Shown here: piece after piece, positions 1 to 7,895 of the stretch
Layout of the letters: every line of letters starts with the position of its first letter
How positions within the stretch are numbered: position 1 is the stretch's first letter
DNA from: Nocardiopsis sp. TSRI0078
Lineage (GTDB): Bacteria; Actinomycetota; Actinomycetes; Streptosporangiales; Streptosporangiaceae
Direction: 5' to 3'
DNA: 64,000 nt
Assembly (NCBI RefSeq): GCF_001905145.1
Contig: NZ_LWLB01000037.1
Coordinates: 124,001-188,000, forward strand
Translations under genes and position numbers: made by a program
Notes under the pieces: generated by a model
Told to the model about the DNA's origin: nothing
What the model saw: the letters and a program-made list of their open reading frames with translations, nothing else
The model's database searches: none

Positions 1-662
1 TCGGCGATGTCGGCGCGCATGGTGGTGGACGAGGACCGCTCGGTCCGGAACCGGCCGCGCACCAGCAGCAGCGCCCCCACCGCGACCAGCCACAGCGCCG
101 CCGGGGCGGTGAACGACACCATCGTGCCCAGCGCCACCAGCAGGCCGCCCAGGGGAGGGCCGAGGAACTGGTTGGCGGTCAGTTCGGCGGCGTGCAGCCG
201 CCCGTTGGCGCGCGGGAGCCGGTCGCGGCCGACCACCTGGGGCAGGAGCGACTGGGCCGAGGTGTCGTAGAGGGTCTCGGTGATCCCGACGCACAGCGCC
301 ACCGCGTAGAGCAGCCAGATCGATCCCAGGTTCAGGGCCAGCGCCAGCGCCAGGGCACCGAGCAGCAGTCCTCGGGCGAGGTTGGCGCCGAGCATCACCC
401 GGCGGCGGTCGAGCCGGTCGGCCAGGGCCCCGGCCGGGAGCGAGAAGAACAGCCAGGGGACGGTCAGCGCGAACGTCACCCCGGCGATGAGGAGGGGGGA
501 GTCGGTGAAGCGCAGCGCCACTAGGGGCAGCACCACCTTCAGGACGCCGTCGGCGAGGTTGGACAGCGCCGAGGAGGCCCACAGGTTCCAGAAGGCGGCG
601 CCCAGCGGCGCGGTGGGGGACCTCGGGGCGGAGTCGACGTGTCGGGGGGTGTGGTTCTTCAT
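1..662 (-). CDS. MFS transporter, C-terminus beyond window
   Basis: Major facilitator superfamily exporter, probably drug or metabolite efflux at the cytoplasmic membrane. Reading back from the ATG at 662, the protein begins MKNHTPRH and soon reaches hydrophobic segments. Between helices 2 and 3 is the MFS signature loop (PAGALADRLDRRRVMLGA), followed by further helices and an LPQVVGRDRLPRAN loop typical of the enterobactin-exporter-like DHA3 group. About 220 residues are present and the rest lies left of the window. It is divergent from an ArsR-like regulator, and the operator half-sites sit directly before its start, so repression by that neighbour is likely. The family is clear; the substrate is not. 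Confidence 0.88.
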   Translation of the reverse strand, partial: MKNHTPRHVDSAPRSPTAPLGAAFWNLWASSALSNLADGVLKVVLPLVALRFTDSPLLIAGVTFALTVPWLFFSLPAGALADRLDRRRVMLGANLARGLLLGALALALALNLGSIWLLYAVALCVGITETLYDTSAQSLLPQVVGRDRLPRANGRLHAAELTANQFLGPPLGGLLVALGTMVSFTAPAALWLVAVGALLLVRGRFRTERSSSTTMRADIA

Positions 663-720
663 GCGATTGAGAGTGACAGATCGATTGAGAAAACTCAATC
701 GATTCGGGAGAACTCGATCG
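661..720. promoter_or_regulatory. Operator cluster for ArsR-like regulator
   Basis: Four copies of an 8-bp half-site lie between the divergent genes: CGATTGAG at 664-671 and 682-689, its complement CTCAATCG at 694-701, and the variant CTCGATCG at 713-720. The inner two form a perfect inverted repeat with 10-bp arms (ATCGATTGAG at 680-689, complement at 694-703) around AAAA. The outer copies are shifted by 18 and 19 bp, roughly two helical turns. This fits a dimeric winged-helix repressor controlling both genes. Binding is inferred. Confidence 0.75.
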
Positions 721-736
721 TTGTTACGCTCGGGCC

Positions 737-1285
737 ATGGGTGAACCGGAACAGGGCGGGGCAGTGCCCCGTGCCCGCACACGACGTCCGGCCACGGTCC
801 GGGAGGCCAAGGCCCTCGCCCACCCGATGCGGGTGCGCATCCTGCGGCTCTGCCTGTCCCAGGAGCTGACCAACAAGGAGCTCGCCGACCGGCTGGAGAC
901 CACCCCGGGAACGGTCCTGTACCACGTGCGCCGGCTCGTGGACGCCGGCCTGCTCTCGCCTGCCCCCGTGCGCACCGGCGTCGGAGGCGCCCTGGAGAAG
1001 CCCTACCGTTCCACCGGGCAGACCTGGTGGCTGGACGGTTCCCCCACGGGCACCGACACCGTCTCCGCCGCACCCGTGGAGGCCTTCCAGCAGGAGCTGG
1101 ACGAGGCCGGTCCGGAGTCGGTGCGGGCCTACGCGCGCTTCGTGCTGCACCTGTCCGACGAACACGTACGGGAGCTGGACCGCCGCATCCTCGCCGTCCT
1201 GGACGAGTACGTGGCCACCGACGACCAGCGCTCGGACCAGCCCCGCTACGCCGGGGTGTTCCTCCTGCACCGCCCCGCCGACTGA
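737..1285 (+). CDS. ArsR-family winged-helix transcriptional regulator
   Basis: DNA-binding regulator of 182 residues. Residues about 20-90 form an ArsR/HTH_20-type winged helix: an AKALAHPMRVRILRLC helix, then TNKELADRLETTPGTVLYHVRRLVDAGLL as helix-turn-helix and start of the wing. The C-terminal half carries a helical, probably dimerising domain. No metal-binding CxC motif is seen, so this is a general ArsR-like repressor rather than a metal sensor. The ATG lies 74 bp from the divergent MFS gene, with operator half-sites between them. Local autoregulation and control of the transporter are inferred. Confidence 0.87.
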   Translation: MGEPEQGGAVPRARTRRPATVREAKALAHPMRVRILRLCLSQELTNKELADRLETTPGTVLYHVRRLVDAGLLSPAPVRTGVGGALEKPYRSTGQTWWLDGSPTGTDTVSAAPVEAFQQELDEAGPESVRAYARFVLHLSDEHVRELDRRILAVLDEYVATDDQRSDQPRYAGVFLLHRPAD

Positions 1286-1324
1286 CGTCCTCCCCGGGCG
1301 GGCCGCCGGAGGCCGCGACCGGAC

Positions 1325-2989
1325 CTACGCCTGCCGTCCTCGGGGATGGGAGAGGTCGAAGGCCGGGCGGTCGCTGCGGATACGCGGAAGCGAGGTGAAG
1401 TTGTGCCGCGGCGGCGGGCAGGAGGTCGCCCACTCCAGGGAGTTGCCGTAACCCCAGGGGTCGTCACTCCCCACCGGGTCCGCGTGCTGGGCGGAGTACC
1501 ACACGTTCCAGAGGAACACCAGGGTCGAGGCCCCCAGGACGAACGATCCGACGCTGGACAGCATGTTCATCCAGGTGAACCCGTCGGTGGGCAGGTAGTC
1601 GGCGTAGCGGCGCGGCATCCCCTGCGCCCCCAGGTGGTGCTGGATGCCGAAAGTCGCGTGGAAGCCGAAGAAGAGGGTCCAGAAGTGCCACTTGCCGAGG
1701 GCCTCGCTGAGGAAGCGCCCGGTGAACTTGGGCCACCAGTAGTAGAAGCCCGCGAACATCGCGAAGACCACCGTGCCGAACAGCACGTAGTGGAAGTGCC
1801 CGACGACGAAGTAGGAGTCGGTGACGTGGAAGTCGATGGGCGGCGAGGCCAGCAGCACACCCGTCAGACCGCCGAAGAGGAAGGTCACCAGGAACCCCAT
1901 CGCGAACAGCATCGGACTGGGGAAGACGAGCTGGCCCCGCCACATCGTGCCGATCCAGTTGAAGAACTTGATGCCGGTGGGCACCGCGATCAGGAAGGAC
2001 AGGAACGAGAAGAACGGCAGCAGCACCGCGCCGGTGGCGAACATGTGGTGGGCCCACACCGTCATGGACAGGCCGGTGATGGCGATCGTCGCCGCCACCA
2101 TGCCCTTGTAACCGAACAGCGCCTTGCGCGAGAAGACCGGGATCACCTCGGTGATGATGCCGAAGAACGGCAGTGCCACGATGTAGACCTCGGGGTGGCC
2201 GAAGAACCAGAACAGGTGCTGCCACAGGATCGCCCCGCCGTGCTCGGGGTTGTAGACCTGCGTACCCACCATCCGGTCGGCGCCCAGGGCCACCAGCGCG
2301 GCGGTGAGCACCGGGAAGGCCAACAGCACCAGCACCGAGGTGAGCAGGATGTTCCAGGTGAAGATGGGCATCCGGAACATGGTCATCCCAGGGGCCCGCA
2401 TCATGGTGATCGTGGTGATGAAGTTGACCGAGGCCAGGATCGTGCCCAGGCCCGACACGATCAGTCCCATCACCCACAGGTTGCCGCCCATCCCCGGTGA
2501 GTACGCGGGTCCTGACAGCGGGGTGTAGGCGAACCAGCCGAAGCTCGCCGCGCCGTTGTTGGTCAGGAACCCGCCCATCACCATCAGGCCGCCGAACAGG
2601 AACAGCCAGTAGCCGAGCATGTTCAGCCGGGGGAAGGCCACGTCCGGCGAACCGATCTGCAGCGGCACGATCACGTTGCCGAAGCCGACGAACAAAGGCG
2701 TCGCGAACAGCAGCATCATCACCGTGCCGTGCATGGTGAACAGGGCGTTGTAGCCCTCGGTGTCGACGACCTGCATCCCCGGCCAGAGCAGTTCGGCGCG
2801 CATGAGCATCGCCATGACCCCGCCGGCGAGGAAGAAGCCGAAGGAGGTGATGATGTAGAGGTAGCCGACGATCTTGTGGTCGGTCGAGGAGAGCCAGCGC
2901 GTGACGATCCCGCCCCCGGCCTGCGCGGGCTCGGCCGCGGACCCTTCCGCGGCGATCTCGGACACGGCCTCTTCTCGCGTCCGGGTCAT
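1325..2989 (-). CDS. ctaD: Cytochrome c oxidase subunit I
   Basis: Catalytic subunit of the aa3-type terminal oxidase in the cytoplasmic membrane; it reduces oxygen to water while pumping protons. The 554 residues contain the haem ligand His in FTMHGTV (about residue 87), the CuB/cross-linked Tyr motif HPEVYI, the second CuB pair in WAHHMFATG and the haem-binding GHFHYVLFG. About twelve membrane segments are visible. Length is normal for actinobacterial CtaD. The start ATG at 2989 follows a GGAGGTCC-like ribosome site. No other oxidase subunit lies nearby, so this is a detached subunit I gene, as often seen in actinobacteria. The adjacent small DUF3040-type gene is in the same direction. Confidence 0.97.
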   Translation of the reverse strand: MTRTREEAVSEIAAEGSAAEPAQAGGGIVTRWLSSTDHKIVGYLYIITSFGFFLAGGVMAMLMRAELLWPGMQVVDTEGYNALFTMHGTVMMLLFATPLFVGFGNVIVPLQIGSPDVAFPRLNMLGYWLFLFGGLMVMGGFLTNNGAASFGWFAYTPLSGPAYSPGMGGNLWVMGLIVSGLGTILASVNFITTITMMRAPGMTMFRMPIFTWNILLTSVLVLLAFPVLTAALVALGADRMVGTQVYNPEHGGAILWQHLFWFFGHPEVYIVALPFFGIITEVIPVFSRKALFGYKGMVAATIAITGLSMTVWAHHMFATGAVLLPFFSFLSFLIAVPTGIKFFNWIGTMWRGQLVFPSPMLFAMGFLVTFLFGGLTGVLLASPPIDFHVTDSYFVVGHFHYVLFGTVVFAMFAGFYYWWPKFTGRFLSEALGKWHFWTLFFGFHATFGIQHHLGAQGMPRRYADYLPTDGFTWMNMLSSVGSFVLGASTLVFLWNVWYSAQHADPVGSDDPWGYGNSLEWATSCPPPRHNFTSLPRIRSDRPAFDLSHPRGRQA

Positions 2990-3065
2990 CGGACCTCCGT
3001 TCGTCCGTGTGCGGACGGTGTGGGCGTGGCGGGCCGACCGCGGCGGTCGGGCCGTGCGTGGGGGG

Positions 3066-3281
3066 TCACCGGGAGGCGATGACGAGAAGGAGGGCGATGG
3101 CGATCATGCCCGTCCAGATCAGCAGCAGCGCGCCGTTGGGCGGGGAGCCCACGGCGCGGTGCGCGCCGTCGATCCGCGCCGCGTAGCCCTCCAGCCGCCG
3201 GGCGGAGTCCGGGTCCTCCGCGGCGAGGTGCGCCTCGATCGCGCGCAGGCGTACCTCGTCATCGTCGTTGGGCATGAACAT
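3066..3281 (-). CDS. Small DUF3040-like membrane protein
   Basis: Seventy-one-residue protein. The N-terminal half is charged (DDDEVRLRAIEAHLAAEDPDSARRLEGY), matching the helix typical of actinobacterial DUF3040 proteins. The C-terminal part has a single hydrophobic segment (ALLLIWTGMIAIALLLVIA). The start at 3281 is supported by GGAAAGG four bases upstream; an ATG six bases later is an alternative. It lies 76 bp before ctaD on the same strand and could be cotranscribed. Function unknown. Confidence 0.7.
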   Translation of the reverse strand: MFMPNDDDEVRLRAIEAHLAAEDPDSARRLEGYAARIDGAHRAVGSPPNGALLLIWTGMIAIALLLVIASR

Positions 3282-3408
3282 GCTGCCTTTCCGGTCCCTT
3301 GTCGCCGACACGTCCTCGCGCGAACACCCTAAGTTATGAACCGCTTCTCTCGGTGTCCATTGCTCCGTGTCCACCGAATCGTCCGCAGGCGGATGGGCGC
3401 GGCGGGGG

Positions 3409-3451
3409 ACCGGGGCGGCCCGTCCGTCGGCGGTGGCCGGGCCGCCCCGGT
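3409..3451 (-). terminator. Hairpin terminator after flavoprotein gene
   Basis: Perfect 14-bp GC-rich arms (3409-3422 and 3438-3451) around a 15-base loop, beginning two bases beyond the stop of the minus-strand gene ending at 3453. No U-tract is seen, as is usual in high-GC actinobacteria. Confidence 0.65.
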
Positions 3452-3452
3452 C

Positions 3453-4031
3453 TCAGTGCCTGCTGATCTGCCTTCCGCTCAGCCTGCCCGGGATGATCTT
3501 CAGGACCTGGTCGCGGGCGCCCTCGGCCCAGGGCAGGGGGAGGCGGCCCTGGGGGATGCGGGCCAGCTCGTCGGCGTCGCGGATCCACTCGCAGCGTCCG
3601 CCGGCGAGCACGCTCCACCCCTGGCGGCTCTCCTCGTCCAGGCTGTCGACCTGGAAGGCGGCGTATCCGCGCGCGTGGCGCATGATGGCTCCCGCCAGGG
3701 TGGAGCGGAACACGATGCCCTCGTCGACCATGGCGTAGTTCACCGGCAGGACCGTCGGGGCGGCGTCCCCCTGGATCGTGAAGGCCACGCGCCCGATGTC
3801 GCGCGTGTTCAGCAGGTTGAAACAGGTCTGCCGTTCCAGGACGGTGAAGCTGGCCCCCTCGTCGCCCTCGATGAGGTCGGCCCCCTCCAGGAGTTCCTGC
3901 TCGTCGGCGAGGCGGTCGGTTCCCGCGTACTCGTCGGGCGCTCCCCGCTGTTGCGGCGGTGCGACCGGTCCCGTGGCCGGGTCCTCCCGCCTCCTGCCCG
4001 CCGCTCCGGCGCCGCTCGTTGCTCTGGCCAT
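3453..4031 (-). CDS. Pyridoxamine 5'-phosphate oxidase family protein
   Basis: FMN/F420-binding split-barrel protein of 192 residues. The first 60 residues are Ala/Arg/Gly-rich and acidic, probably disordered. From about residue 62 the fold is clear: CFNLLNTRDIGRVAFTIQGDAAPTVLPVNYAMVDEGIVFRS, then an AFQVDSLDEESRQGWSVLAGGRCEW strand pair typical of actinobacterial nitroimidazole-resistance/PNPOx-like proteins. The substrate cannot be read from sequence. The ATG at 4031 follows a G-rich ribosome site; longer in-frame starts exist but lack support. A hairpin follows directly after the stop. It is divergent from the aldolase operon. Confidence 0.85.
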   Translation of the reverse strand: MARATSGAGAAGRRREDPATGPVAPPQQRGAPDEYAGTDRLADEQELLEGADLIEGDEGASFTVLERQTCFNLLNTRDIGRVAFTIQGDAAPTVLPVNYAMVDEGIVFRSTLAGAIMRHARGYAAFQVDSLDEESRQGWSVLAGGRCEWIRDADELARIPQGRLPLPWAEGARDQVLKIIPGRLSGRQISRH

Positions 4032-4416
4032 GACAAGCCCCCCGAGAAGAGTGCCCCCGTTCTCTGCCTCCGCCGTCATCGCTGGTGGCGGGCCCGAGGG
4101 CGTGGCCCGGCCGCCCGTGCCGTCGGGCGGCGGAGGTCCCCGTCCCCCGACTACCCGACAGGGCCCACGACTCAAACCGAACGCGGGGGCACGGGCTTCT
4201 CGCGCCCCCCGGTACGGCACGTGCGGCCGCCCCGAGTGGAGCGGGGGAGCGGTCCCGCCCGTGAGAGCACCGAAGACGTGTAGGCGGGGAGGAAGGGGCC
4301 ACATGCACCGACATCGGTGGGAAAGGGGCGGGTTCCTGTTAAGGTCGGATGTTTGGCGACTGTATGTAGTGGCCACATTACTCTAAGCGAATTCCGGCGC
4401 TTGTCAGGAGGCACAC
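4032..4416. other. Divergent intergenic region
   Basis: No convincing gene. It must hold promoters for the flavoprotein gene (leftward) and the aldolase operon (rightward). A small perfect inverted repeat, CACCGA at 4306-4311 and TCGGTG at 4314-4319, lies about 100 bp before the aldolase start and could be an operator. The last 80 bases are less GC-rich than the surroundings, as expected for a promoter, but I cannot fix the -35 and -10 elements. Confidence 0.4.
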
Positions 4417-5388
4417 TTGCCCGCTCGACGCACCGCCACCGGACTCCGGCGACCACAGATCCTCGACGTCACCCTGCGCGACGGCGGCTACCTCAACGGC
4501 TGGCGGTTCACCGACGCCACCGTGCGCGAGCACGTCAAAGTCCTCGGTGAGGTGGGCGTGCCCTACGTGGAGGTCGGCTACATCAGCGACGACCCCGCGC
4601 TCGAACCCGTGCTCCAGTGCCCGCCCGACCTGCTGCGGCAGATCGGTGAGGACACCGGGCGGACCCGCGTGGTCGCCATGCTCGCCGTGAAGGGCAGGAG
4701 CCCCCGGGAGGTCACCGAACTGCTGCGCCCGCGCGCGGAGGTGCTCGACGTGGTGCGGCTGACCTGCTTCGTGGAACGGGTGGACCACGTCCTCGCCGCA
4801 GCGGAGGCGGTGTGCGCCACCGGGGTGGCCTGTTCGCTCAACCTCATCAGCATCACGGCCTACGAACCCGAGGAACTGGTCGCCGCGGTCGAGCGCGTCG
4901 ACCGGTCGGGCATCGCCGAGTGGCTCTACCTGGCCGACTCGCGCGGTGCACTGCTGCCCGAGGCGGCCGCCGAACTGTTCGCCGGAGTGCGGGCGGCCTG
5001 GCCCGGCATGGCGGGCTTCCACGCCCACGACAACCTCGGCCACGCGGTCGCCAACTCCCGGATCGCGCTGGAGGAGGGCTTCGACCTCGTCGACGGCTCC
5101 CTCAACGGTTACGGACTGGGCGGCGGCAACACCGACCTGGCCGAGGCCCTGGCCCTGGTCGGTGAGGTGGACCGTCCCCGGCTGGCCTCCCTGGCCGAGC
5201 GCGTGGCGGCGGAGATGCCCCAGCCGCCGCCCTTCCAGCACCTGTATCCGCTGACCGGCCGGCACAACCTGGAACAGGAGTGGGCCCCCGACGTGTGGGA
5301 GGCCCACGGCGAGGGCTCCGAGGAGTTCCTGCGGGGCCTGGCCTGGAAACGCTACAAGGACGTCGGCGAGATCCTGGGGAGGGACTGA
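4417..5388 (+). CDS. DRE-TIM metallolyase, DmpG-like aldolase
   Basis: Predicted metal-dependent aldolase of the HMG-CoA lyase/4-hydroxy-2-oxovalerate aldolase superfamily, 323 residues. The N-terminal LDVTLRDGGYLNGW carries the catalytic Arg-Asp pair. The metal-binding H-x-H is in FHAHDNLGHAVANS, and the GYGLGGGNTDLAEAL loop matches the family end of the barrel. It is shorter than typical DmpG and lacks the C-terminal acylating-dehydrogenase communication domain. The start is TTG at 4417, supported by a perfect AGGAGG at 4406-4411. A D-2-hydroxyacid-dehydrogenase-like gene begins 73 bp downstream. Such orphan aldolases act in small biosynthetic pathways; substrate unknown. The likely reaction is reversible cleavage or addition of a 2-oxoacid. 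Confidence 0.82.
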   Translation: MPARRTATGLRRPQILDVTLRDGGYLNGWRFTDATVREHVKVLGEVGVPYVEVGYISDDPALEPVLQCPPDLLRQIGEDTGRTRVVAMLAVKGRSPREVTELLRPRAEVLDVVRLTCFVERVDHVLAAAEAVCATGVACSLNLISITAYEPEELVAAVERVDRSGIAEWLYLADSRGALLPEAAAELFAGVRAAWPGMAGFHAHDNLGHAVANSRIALEEGFDLVDGSLNGYGLGGGNTDLAEALALVGEVDRPRLASLAERVAAEMPQPPPFQHLYPLTGRHNLEQEWAPDVWEAHGEGSEEFLRGLAWKRYKDVGEILGRD

Positions 5389-5461
5389 CGGCCCGGTCGG
5401 CGTGCCCGACCGCGGAAGCCGGAGCCCGCCCGCGCCCGCACCACCACCACGGAGGAACGGT

Positions 5462-6403
5462 TTGACCCGGCCCAAGCGCTGCCTCGTGCTCAACGACCGA
5501 CAGCCCACCATCCCCACGGAGGTCCTGGACCGCCTGTCCGGTGATGTGGAGGCGCACTGGGTCCAGGACTCCAGCGGGAACCTGGATCCGGCCCAGGAGT
5601 TCCGGCGCCGCCCGGACACGCAGATCCTGGTCACCACCTACATGGACCTGGACGCGGAGAGGCTGCGCCTGCTGCCCGAGCTGGAGCTGGTCGTGGCCAC
5701 CACCACGGCCGTGGAGTACGTGGACCTGGACCACTGCCGCGAGCGCGGTGTCGTCGTGTGCAACACCGCCGACTACACCGGCGACGCGGTGGCGGAGCAC
5801 GCCGTCGCCCTGATGACGGCGGTCGCCAAGAACATCGTGCCGGTCCACGAGCGCGTCCACGGCGGCGACATGCTGTGCGCGGGGCAGGAGAGCATGGAGC
5901 TCTCCGGCAAGGTCGCCGGGATCGTGGGCATGGGGCACATCGGCTCGGGGGTGGCGCGCATGGTGCGCGGCCTGGGGATGGAGGTGCTGCACGTCAACCG
6001 CAGCCCCCGCCGGGTGGAGGGCTCGACCCCGGTGGAGATGACCAAGCTCCTGTCGGTGTCCGACGCCGTCTTCCTCACCCTGCCGCTCAACGCCGGCTCC
6101 CGGCGTCTGCTGGGCGAGCGGGAGCTGTCCCTGATGAAGCCCTCGGCGGTCCTGGTGAGCATCTCACCCGACGGGGTCCTCGACTCCGACGCCCTGGCGG
6201 AAGCCCTCCAGGAGGGGCGCATCCTGGGCGCGGGCCTGGACCTGGTCGGCGAGCGCAACCCCTACCCCCGCCTGGACAACCTGGTGCTCAGCTCCCGCTT
6301 CGCCGCCAGGACCCGCGAGTGCCAGGAGCGCCGCCGGCAGGAGTGGGCGGCCGTCGTCGCGGCCTTCGCGGCGGGCCAGGAGCCGCCCCACCGGATCGTG
6401 TGA
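5462..6403 (+). CDS. D-2-hydroxyacid dehydrogenase homologue, altered active site
   Basis: NAD(P)-dependent D-isomer 2-hydroxyacid dehydrogenase fold, 313 residues. The Rossmann loop is intact (GIVGMGHIGSGVARMVRG), as is the substrate-domain motif before it (NTADYTGDAVAEHAVALM). The three catalytic positions are not conserved. The usual Arg of the N-T-A-R-G-G region aligns with Pro (SISPDGVLDSDAL), the Glu of DVFE with Gly (GLDLVGERN), and the His of T-P-H-I-A with Arg (SSRFAAR). The start is TTG at 5462 after GGAGG at 5451-5455. It sits in an operon with the upstream aldolase. Either the chemistry differs or it is a pseudoenzyme. The family call is firm; the activity is open. Confidence 0.82.
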   Translation: MTRPKRCLVLNDRQPTIPTEVLDRLSGDVEAHWVQDSSGNLDPAQEFRRRPDTQILVTTYMDLDAERLRLLPELELVVATTTAVEYVDLDHCRERGVVVCNTADYTGDAVAEHAVALMTAVAKNIVPVHERVHGGDMLCAGQESMELSGKVAGIVGMGHIGSGVARMVRGLGMEVLHVNRSPRRVEGSTPVEMTKLLSVSDAVFLTLPLNAGSRRLLGERELSLMKPSAVLVSISPDGVLDSDALAEALQEGRILGAGLDLVGERNPYPRLDNLVLSSRFAARTRECQERRRQEWAAVVAAFAAGQEPPHRIV

Positions 6404-6597
6404 CTCCGGGGCCGGGCACCCGTGCGGGTCCGCCGGCCGCCGTTCCGCCCGTCCCGCGGCACGGAGGGGCACACGGGCGTACGCGGGGAGCCCCCCACCC
6501 GGACGGGGGATGAGCCGCCACGGACGGACATGTCACGCTCGGGGGCCCTTCCCCCGTCATGTGCCGTGACGGTCCACGACACGGTAAGGGATCCTCC

Positions 6598-7812
6598 ATG
6601 ACACACGACATCGTCGTCCTCGGCGCGGGGTACGCGGGGCTCGCCGCGGCACGGCGCGCCGCCCACAACGCCCGGCGCGACCGGGTCGACGCCCGCGTCA
6701 CGCTCGTCAACGCCACCGCCGACTTCGTCGAGCGCGTCCGCCTGCACCAGGTCGCCGCCGGACAGGACGTCGGCGTGCACCCGCTGGCCGACTCCCTCGA
6801 CGACCGCGTCGGCCTCGTCGTCGGCCGGGCCGAGGGACTGGACACCGGTGACGGGGTCGTCACCGTGCGCGTGGGCGGCACCCCGCGCCGTATCCCCTAC
6901 GACACCCTCGTCCTCGCCCTGGGCAGCACCGCCGGATCCGGCGGAGTAGCGGGGGCCGGCGAGTACGCCGCGACCGTGGCCGGCCTCGACCGGGCCCGGG
7001 CGCTCGCCCGGCGCGTCGCCGACGAGCGCCCCGAGCGGGTGGCCGTGGTCGGAGGCGGCCTCACCGGCCTGGAGGTGGCCACCGAACTCGCCGAGAGCCA
7101 CCCCGGCCTGCGCCTCCACCTCCTCACCCGCGGCCGGGCCGCCCCCGGCACCGGTCCCCGGGGCGGGGCGCACGTACGCCGCACCCTGCACCGCCTGGGC
7201 GTGGACCTGAGCGAGGACACCTCCGTGGCCGCCGTGGACGCCGACGGGCTCGTGCTGGAAGGCGGCGACCGCGTCCCCGCCGACCTCGTGGTGTGCAACG
7301 TCGGCTTCGCCGTTCCGTCCCTGGCGGCCGACGCCGGACTCGCCGTGGACGGCGACGGCCGCGTCCTGGTGGACGCCACCCAGCGCTCGGTCTCCCACCC
7401 CGACGTGTACGCGGTCGGCGACGCCGCACACGCGACCGGGGTACGGGGGCGGGAGCTGCGGATGTCGTGCGCCATGGGCCTGCCCATGGGGTGGAGCGCC
7501 GCCGACGCGATCACCGCGCGCCTGGCCGGGCGCGAGCCCGACACCGCCCCGTTCGGCTACCTGTTCCAGTGCGTCAGCCTGGGACGCCGCGACGGACTCG
7601 TCCAGTTCGTGCGCGCCGACGACAGCCCCCGCCCGTTCGTCCTGACCGGCCGGGTCGCCGCCCGGTACAAGGAGTACATCGTGGCCTCCGCCTACGGGGG
7701 CCTGCGCGGCGGCGGGGAGGGGCAGGCGAGCCTGAACCTGTTCCTGACGCGCGCTGCGGCCCGCCGCTTCACCCGCAGGAGCGGCCGGGCCCAGTACGCC
7801 CGCGTCGCCTGA
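6598..7812 (+). CDS. NAD(P)/FAD-dependent oxidoreductase (NDH-2-like)
   Basis: Two-dinucleotide-binding-domain flavoprotein of 404 residues related to type II NADH dehydrogenases. The FAD-binding loop is at the N-terminus (IVVLGAGYAGLAAARRA), the NAD(P) loop at about residue 152 (VAVVGGGLTGLEVATEL), and the second FAD motif late (DVYAVGDAAHATG). It is probably membrane-associated and may oxidise NADH with quinone, but carotenoid or other substrates cannot be excluded. The ATG at 6598 follows AAGGGATCC. It is monocistronic as far as can be seen, ending in a very strong palindromic terminator. Confidence 0.88.
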   Translation: MTHDIVVLGAGYAGLAAARRAAHNARRDRVDARVTLVNATADFVERVRLHQVAAGQDVGVHPLADSLDDRVGLVVGRAEGLDTGDGVVTVRVGGTPRRIPYDTLVLALGSTAGSGGVAGAGEYAATVAGLDRARALARRVADERPERVAVVGGGLTGLEVATELAESHPGLRLHLLTRGRAAPGTGPRGGAHVRRTLHRLGVDLSEDTSVAAVDADGLVLEGGDRVPADLVVCNVGFAVPSLAADAGLAVDGDGRVLVDATQRSVSHPDVYAVGDAAHATGVRGRELRMSCAMGLPMGWSAADAITARLAGREPDTAPFGYLFQCVSLGRRDGLVQFVRADDSPRPFVLTGRVAARYKEYIVASAYGGLRGGGEGQASLNLFLTRAAARRFTRRSGRAQYARVA

Positions 7813-7836
7813 GGGGAGGGGCCCACCGCGACAGTG

Positions 7837-7884
7837 CGCCCGGAGCCGCCTCCGGGGCCGCGGCCCCGGAGGCGGCTCCGGGCG
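7837..7884. terminator. 48-bp perfect palindrome, bidirectional terminator
   Basis: Perfect palindrome with 24-bp arms and no spacer (7837-7860 and 7861-7884), rich in GC. It sits between convergent genes ending at 7812 (+) and 7896 (-), so it can terminate both. Confidence 0.8.
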
Positions 7885-7895
7885 GGCCCGTGCCC

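Noticed and set aside
192..524. Plus-strand open frame rich in Gln/Arg/Gly
   Set aside because: It is the antisense shadow of the MFS gene and has no ribosome site or homology.
1346..2500. Long plus-strand frame opposite ctaD
   Set aside because: GC-driven antisense frame; the minus strand encodes a complete cytochrome oxidase subunit with all metal ligands.
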